From Candidatus Poseidoniales archaeon (lineage in GTDB: Archaea; Thermoplasmatota; Poseidoniia; Poseidoniales; Poseidoniaceae), in assembly GCA_012270265.1 (NCBI GenBank), contig JAAXIR010000064.1, positions 1 through 8,503 on the forward strand: 8,503 bases of DNA, in the 5' to 3' direction. Within the stretch, counting starts at the first letter, position 1, and each line of letters begins with the position of its first letter. Of this stretch, positions 8,101-8,503 are shown piece by piece. The notes under the pieces were generated by a model that searched no databases, was not told the DNA's origin, and saw only the letters and a program-made list of their open reading frames with translations. Position numbers and translations under genes: made by a program.

Positions 8101-8503
8101 AAGGTCACCGACTGGATAGAACGGAGTCTGGAATGCGTCGTTGAGATCAGGGTCAACCGCTCCACAGTTTCCATCATCTGGGTCGTACAAGTCTGAAAGA
8201 CCGTCGTTATCATCGTCCCAGTCAATGTCGTTTTCGAGACCATCTCCGTCAATGTCAGAATCGACAGCATTCGGACCATCGTCACGATACAACGCACCGT
8301 TGATGGCGTGAAGATCTCCATCGTTGTCGAGATCGCAATCCCAGTCTATGTCGAGAATATCGATGATTCCATCGTTGTCGTCATCGATGTCTTCCCAGTT
8401 GAGAACACCGTCTCCATCCCAGTCGTTGAATTGAGAGAAAGAGGCTCTACGGGTTTGACATCGTGGGTCTGGGTTGACTGGGTTCGGGTTGGCTGCTGTT
8501 GGG
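2155..8503 (-). CDS. Giant cell-surface protein: TSP3-like Ca-binding array, Ig-like region, one membrane helix, DUF4129-like tail (5' partial)
   Basis: The frame is open from the window edge to the TGA at 2155, giving 2,115 visible residues; a TTG at 8292 is internal because repeat sequence continues upstream of it. Numbering from the edge: residues 1-17 form a Pro/Asn-rich linker. About 25-677 hold some twenty DxDxDG units, often spelled WDHDNDG or DDDNDG, interrupted by two aromatic or Cys-rich islands. About 678-1930 are beta-rich, with repeated T-D-x-x-G-type turns typical of Ig/transthyretin-like modules, many NxS/T sequons, and an EF-hand-like pair at about 1428-1449. A hydrophobic helix (AMAFSIVLMALLVAGALYY, about 1935-1953) is followed by RRVMSRR, which fits an outside-to-inside topology. 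The last 160 residues contain a DUF4129-like block ending ...EEARYSD. Expected role: a calcium-stabilised envelope protein for adhesion or binding. Function and ligand are unknown. The signal peptide must lie beyond the window. Confidence 0.93.
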   Translation of the reverse strand, partial: PTAANPNPVNPDPRCQTRRASFSQFNDWDGDGVLNWEDIDDDNDGIIDILDIDWDCDLDNDGDLHAINGALYRDDGPNAVDSDIDGDGLENDIDWDDDNDGLSDLYDPDDGNCGAVDPDLNDAFQTPFYPVGDLGALDGSIDNQDYTNNLDSYWAMVFWHNPFADMMIDYNGYDGTTNPPTPGNVPEFYWFLFARWSSYNGGNEWDIDSDGDSLVNGLDIDQDADGMPDWWDQDEGNDGIMDVNDVKMGGTFNMSVCGHTVGNLGQGFVCGYSYAIAYQMPLNGVTAQFGLPYSTRPDAVIDQGATAGGQSGNWSCTPGAQGGCWHYDFGGDGVIDSAVSFTQMQNNRDAFVTWIGLTTGIWQWNSDNGPEADFPDELGADLDKNDVDGDTDGDFFNDTIDLDDDYDSIFDWFDVDDDNDGLWDYFEVDTNDDLDDDTGQNNGNFFSGSNCVDNDDDGNDADADGDGFYQAVWDRGVMTLGLQQPRVYDVDNDNDGVPDGEDPDDDNNGILDGDQEKLPGCFWGEEQSTWDHDNDGIVNWADDDWDGDGISNTVELGALPYDFVAPFDHDNDGTRDDIDEDDDQDGMHDIDEVMLWPERFNRNSTNPWDHDDYGNGEALANPNDLTTGPDVNDTDDDNDTRDDLDYDVLEEGFTSDPCYQGALSSDWDHDNDCVLDEDDKALTFITLDIPGNLWLDARSPAIFSGVVEWINPISGVRENASGLPVQIHIEWANNGTTAIETTNILSDQNGQFSVGQFLYPEDIIVGDNTTYKVYAVVTEMFAFNGATSSDYLVGVEANMTIDPSSNNWDYFRSDEQQLWLEFYSYYSADYERGIYSNPIPYAPVTFSFYGGLFGNLTHPTNFTNFDGNGYRANSFGLTSVSFEQTGGANGVWKQVQFNSTMDNGPGKAPGGLEEIIWNNNTKMHDIVQDAQGLSTQYVRVNTSLPKGDYSYIGQVQPELATEYPFPFLHGDEFDNARSMRVMHRMNIDGIMTFEGVHPITFFDSTINNGDGTFGNWRYVYHGPALTAAGLNYNDVSAYKAYSMLWDGNDASLTGEAVNIIDFVDVNATHWFIKLVNGGDGDLPPCGQIDPTDPDSPVRCEIVPEMDTGTSLELAGSVTNRTLVPWTIEPVAVQLDKDRNGVFSSGGETQFTQKPNCMDAQGNRIPMQSIDDETECLTKGGVEAEYDYNFTWESQYSSGTYGMRIDFTNSGYYFTGNSSALATTGAYINVTVVGTTSFELTSIARLYRNTNTSIQARLVDNSLQPVREAPVNYTWSFDGRTETSYTDTNGFFEMPFNITAEDDLGLFSLTFDYEGTPLLKPSNAVQDVWVVSRTYLSVVSTDGNRRQSGDLWDFTAQVKDDNKTLEFDSGGRDLDGESAPNGGLVDVIFEGTDFDNVQHRQVVATLAPSAGVISLPETQPDNSHLCYYDGNDDGFADRDLNQDGNLDRLESVGCLKADISPLSPTKLREDPESFLPDGFGPVNVVLRFEESLPNEGCAPLDASYLGLQGQWDPCANVPGNNHYRTVMTYNANGFSLIGRTSLSVDDQVVYTSEVDPVTGLVVPKPMVVTGQLTDELGEVLVGRTIRVSYEMVNGQSGPVNCNAAVTDSNGNYSIVCPLSDVLAGKTKVTVSYSSYDNNDAFRYDNKTIQTEFDVFSNSSLSITEVGPFKSSVDTYSIEGIPYPVLYLKESFHIDALLTQSNGQAVGGKCLNIYLDPEENIRPIATIRTNDLDGTVEWFSGDPLQNPSLRGVELTGGKKEGFRTLKVAFEPDFNVPGGCDKDVENVLNGSEVEMEVLVRSRVDLQVETNWYYGGEAGIPEGTLVIGEVALLRDRLDIAIENEEIQFIRQYRNETGAWVTMSAATNKTVTNEQGIARFEWSFDGRSCDGVECTGEWQVIAVYAGSQNFQASQNNITFAVDYKAATEVEAKGFFSPENAMAFSIVLMALLVAGALYYRRVMSRRQVQSLRGILTDTMMQLEASNEYIKIIFDCYKNLVRHFRKYGFMKKVYETTREFEAAVRAAFNMVPPQQLDAFLTIFEEARYSDHNIGVMQRDQAISTLGAITSSITSALGEEGQVKRYEATGLYDKQTKAGEFVAADGSVRQAGIVEGESTDFKI
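2321..2562 (-). other. DUF4129-like cytoplasmic domain of the giant protein
   Basis: This sub-region encodes about 80 residues from YIKIIFDCYKNLVRHFRKYG through ETTREFEAAVRAAF, then a helix ending FEEARYSD and a final helix ending STLGAI. The order matches my knowledge of DUF4129: a first helix with Tyr and Leu, a G-x-x-x-x-x-x-ETxREF turn, a middle helix, then the E/R-ARYS signature. In that family the domain usually sits at the C-terminus of membrane proteins, often with a transglutaminase-like domain; none is visible here. Its position just inside the membrane helix suits a cytoplasmic role. The assignment is by eye only. Confidence 0.6.
2644..2700 (-). other. Single membrane helix of the giant protein
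   Basis: Nineteen uninterrupted nonpolar residues (AMAFSIVLMALLVAGALYY) are followed at once by RRVMSRR, consistent with the positive-inside rule. Upstream is the glycosylation-site-rich exterior region; downstream is a soluble helical tail. This is the only convincing hydrophobic helix in the visible protein. Confidence 0.85.
4144..4230 (-). other. Cys-flanked tandem EF-hand-like calcium loops within the giant protein
   Basis: Between Cys 1425 and Cys 1453 (numbered from the window edge) lie two abutting loops. DGNDDGFAD and DLNQDGNLDRLE match the DxNxDGxxDxxE calcium-loop pattern, the second exactly. They stand well apart from the N-terminal Asp-rich array, inside the beta-rich region. The two Cys could close the loop pair with a disulfide. 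Confidence 0.6.
6478..8430 (-). repeat. Array of about twenty thrombospondin-type-3-like DxDxDG repeats
   Basis: The coded protein repeats a calcium-binding motif of the form D-x-D-x-D-G-x-x-D at about 12-25-residue spacing, with recurring variants DWDGDG, WDHDNDG, DDDNDG and DADGDG. At DNA level this gives degenerate plus-strand runs of gtc, atc and gtt triplets. The last unit ends in DNDC, where Cys replaces the Gly, just before the beta-rich region begins. Two non-repeat islands (about 7880-8155 and 7370-7780) interrupt the array. The units are diverged in sequence, not near-identical copies. Confidence 0.85.

Noticed and set aside
8292..8292. TTG as the start of the giant protein
   Set aside because: The frame continues open upstream to the window edge and encodes more of the same DxDxDG repeats, so this codon is internal and the gene is 5'-partial.
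6478..8430. CRISPR array or satellite DNA
   Set aside because: The repetition is in protein motif, not exact DNA repeats with unique spacers, and the reading frame runs through unbroken.

Overview
The window looks archaeal and euryarchaeal. It carries the archaeal/eukaryotic-type order L18e, L13, S9, RNA polymerase subunit N, and Shine-Dalgarno sites of the GGAGGTGA type. A planktonic Marine Group II (Poseidoniales)-like genome is my best guess, from this gene cluster sitting beside a giant Asp-rich surface protein. That placement is an inference, not a proof. Every gene I can support is on the minus strand, so transcription runs from high to low coordinates.

Region by region, in the direction of transcription. 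From 8503 to 2155 runs one uninterrupted reading frame of at least 2,115 residues, still open at the window edge, so its N-terminus and signal peptide are missing. It encodes a cell-surface protein. A Pro/Asn-rich linker is followed by an array of about twenty thrombospondin-type-3-like DxDxDG calcium-binding units (about 6478-8430). Next come about 1,250 residues of beta-rich, Ig/transthyretin-like segments with many N-glycosylation sequons and an embedded Cys-flanked EF-hand-like pair. A single membrane helix (about 2644-2700) follows, then a roughly 160-residue cytoplasmic tail that resembles the DUF4129 domain. A 52-base gap with two imperfect hairpins leads to an unrecognised small helical protein (1641-2102).

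From 1564 to 71 lies a compact translation/transcription operon: L18e (1199-1564), L13 (718-1206, TTG start), S9 (287-718) and RpoN (71-274). These genes overlap or nearly abut. The Shine-Dalgarno sites of L13 and S9 lie inside the end of the preceding gene, and that of rpoN overlaps the S9 stop codon, which suggests translational coupling. Ten bases after rpoN begins a tRNA-Pro with anticodon GGG, cut off by the window start at about position 58 of the tRNA.

The ribosomal operon makes two large-subunit proteins, one small-subunit protein and one polymerase subunit, with a tRNA at its tail. The giant protein and the small helical protein are upstream on the same strand. Nothing visible ties them functionally to translation. 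No mobile element, CRISPR array or plus-strand gene is supported.
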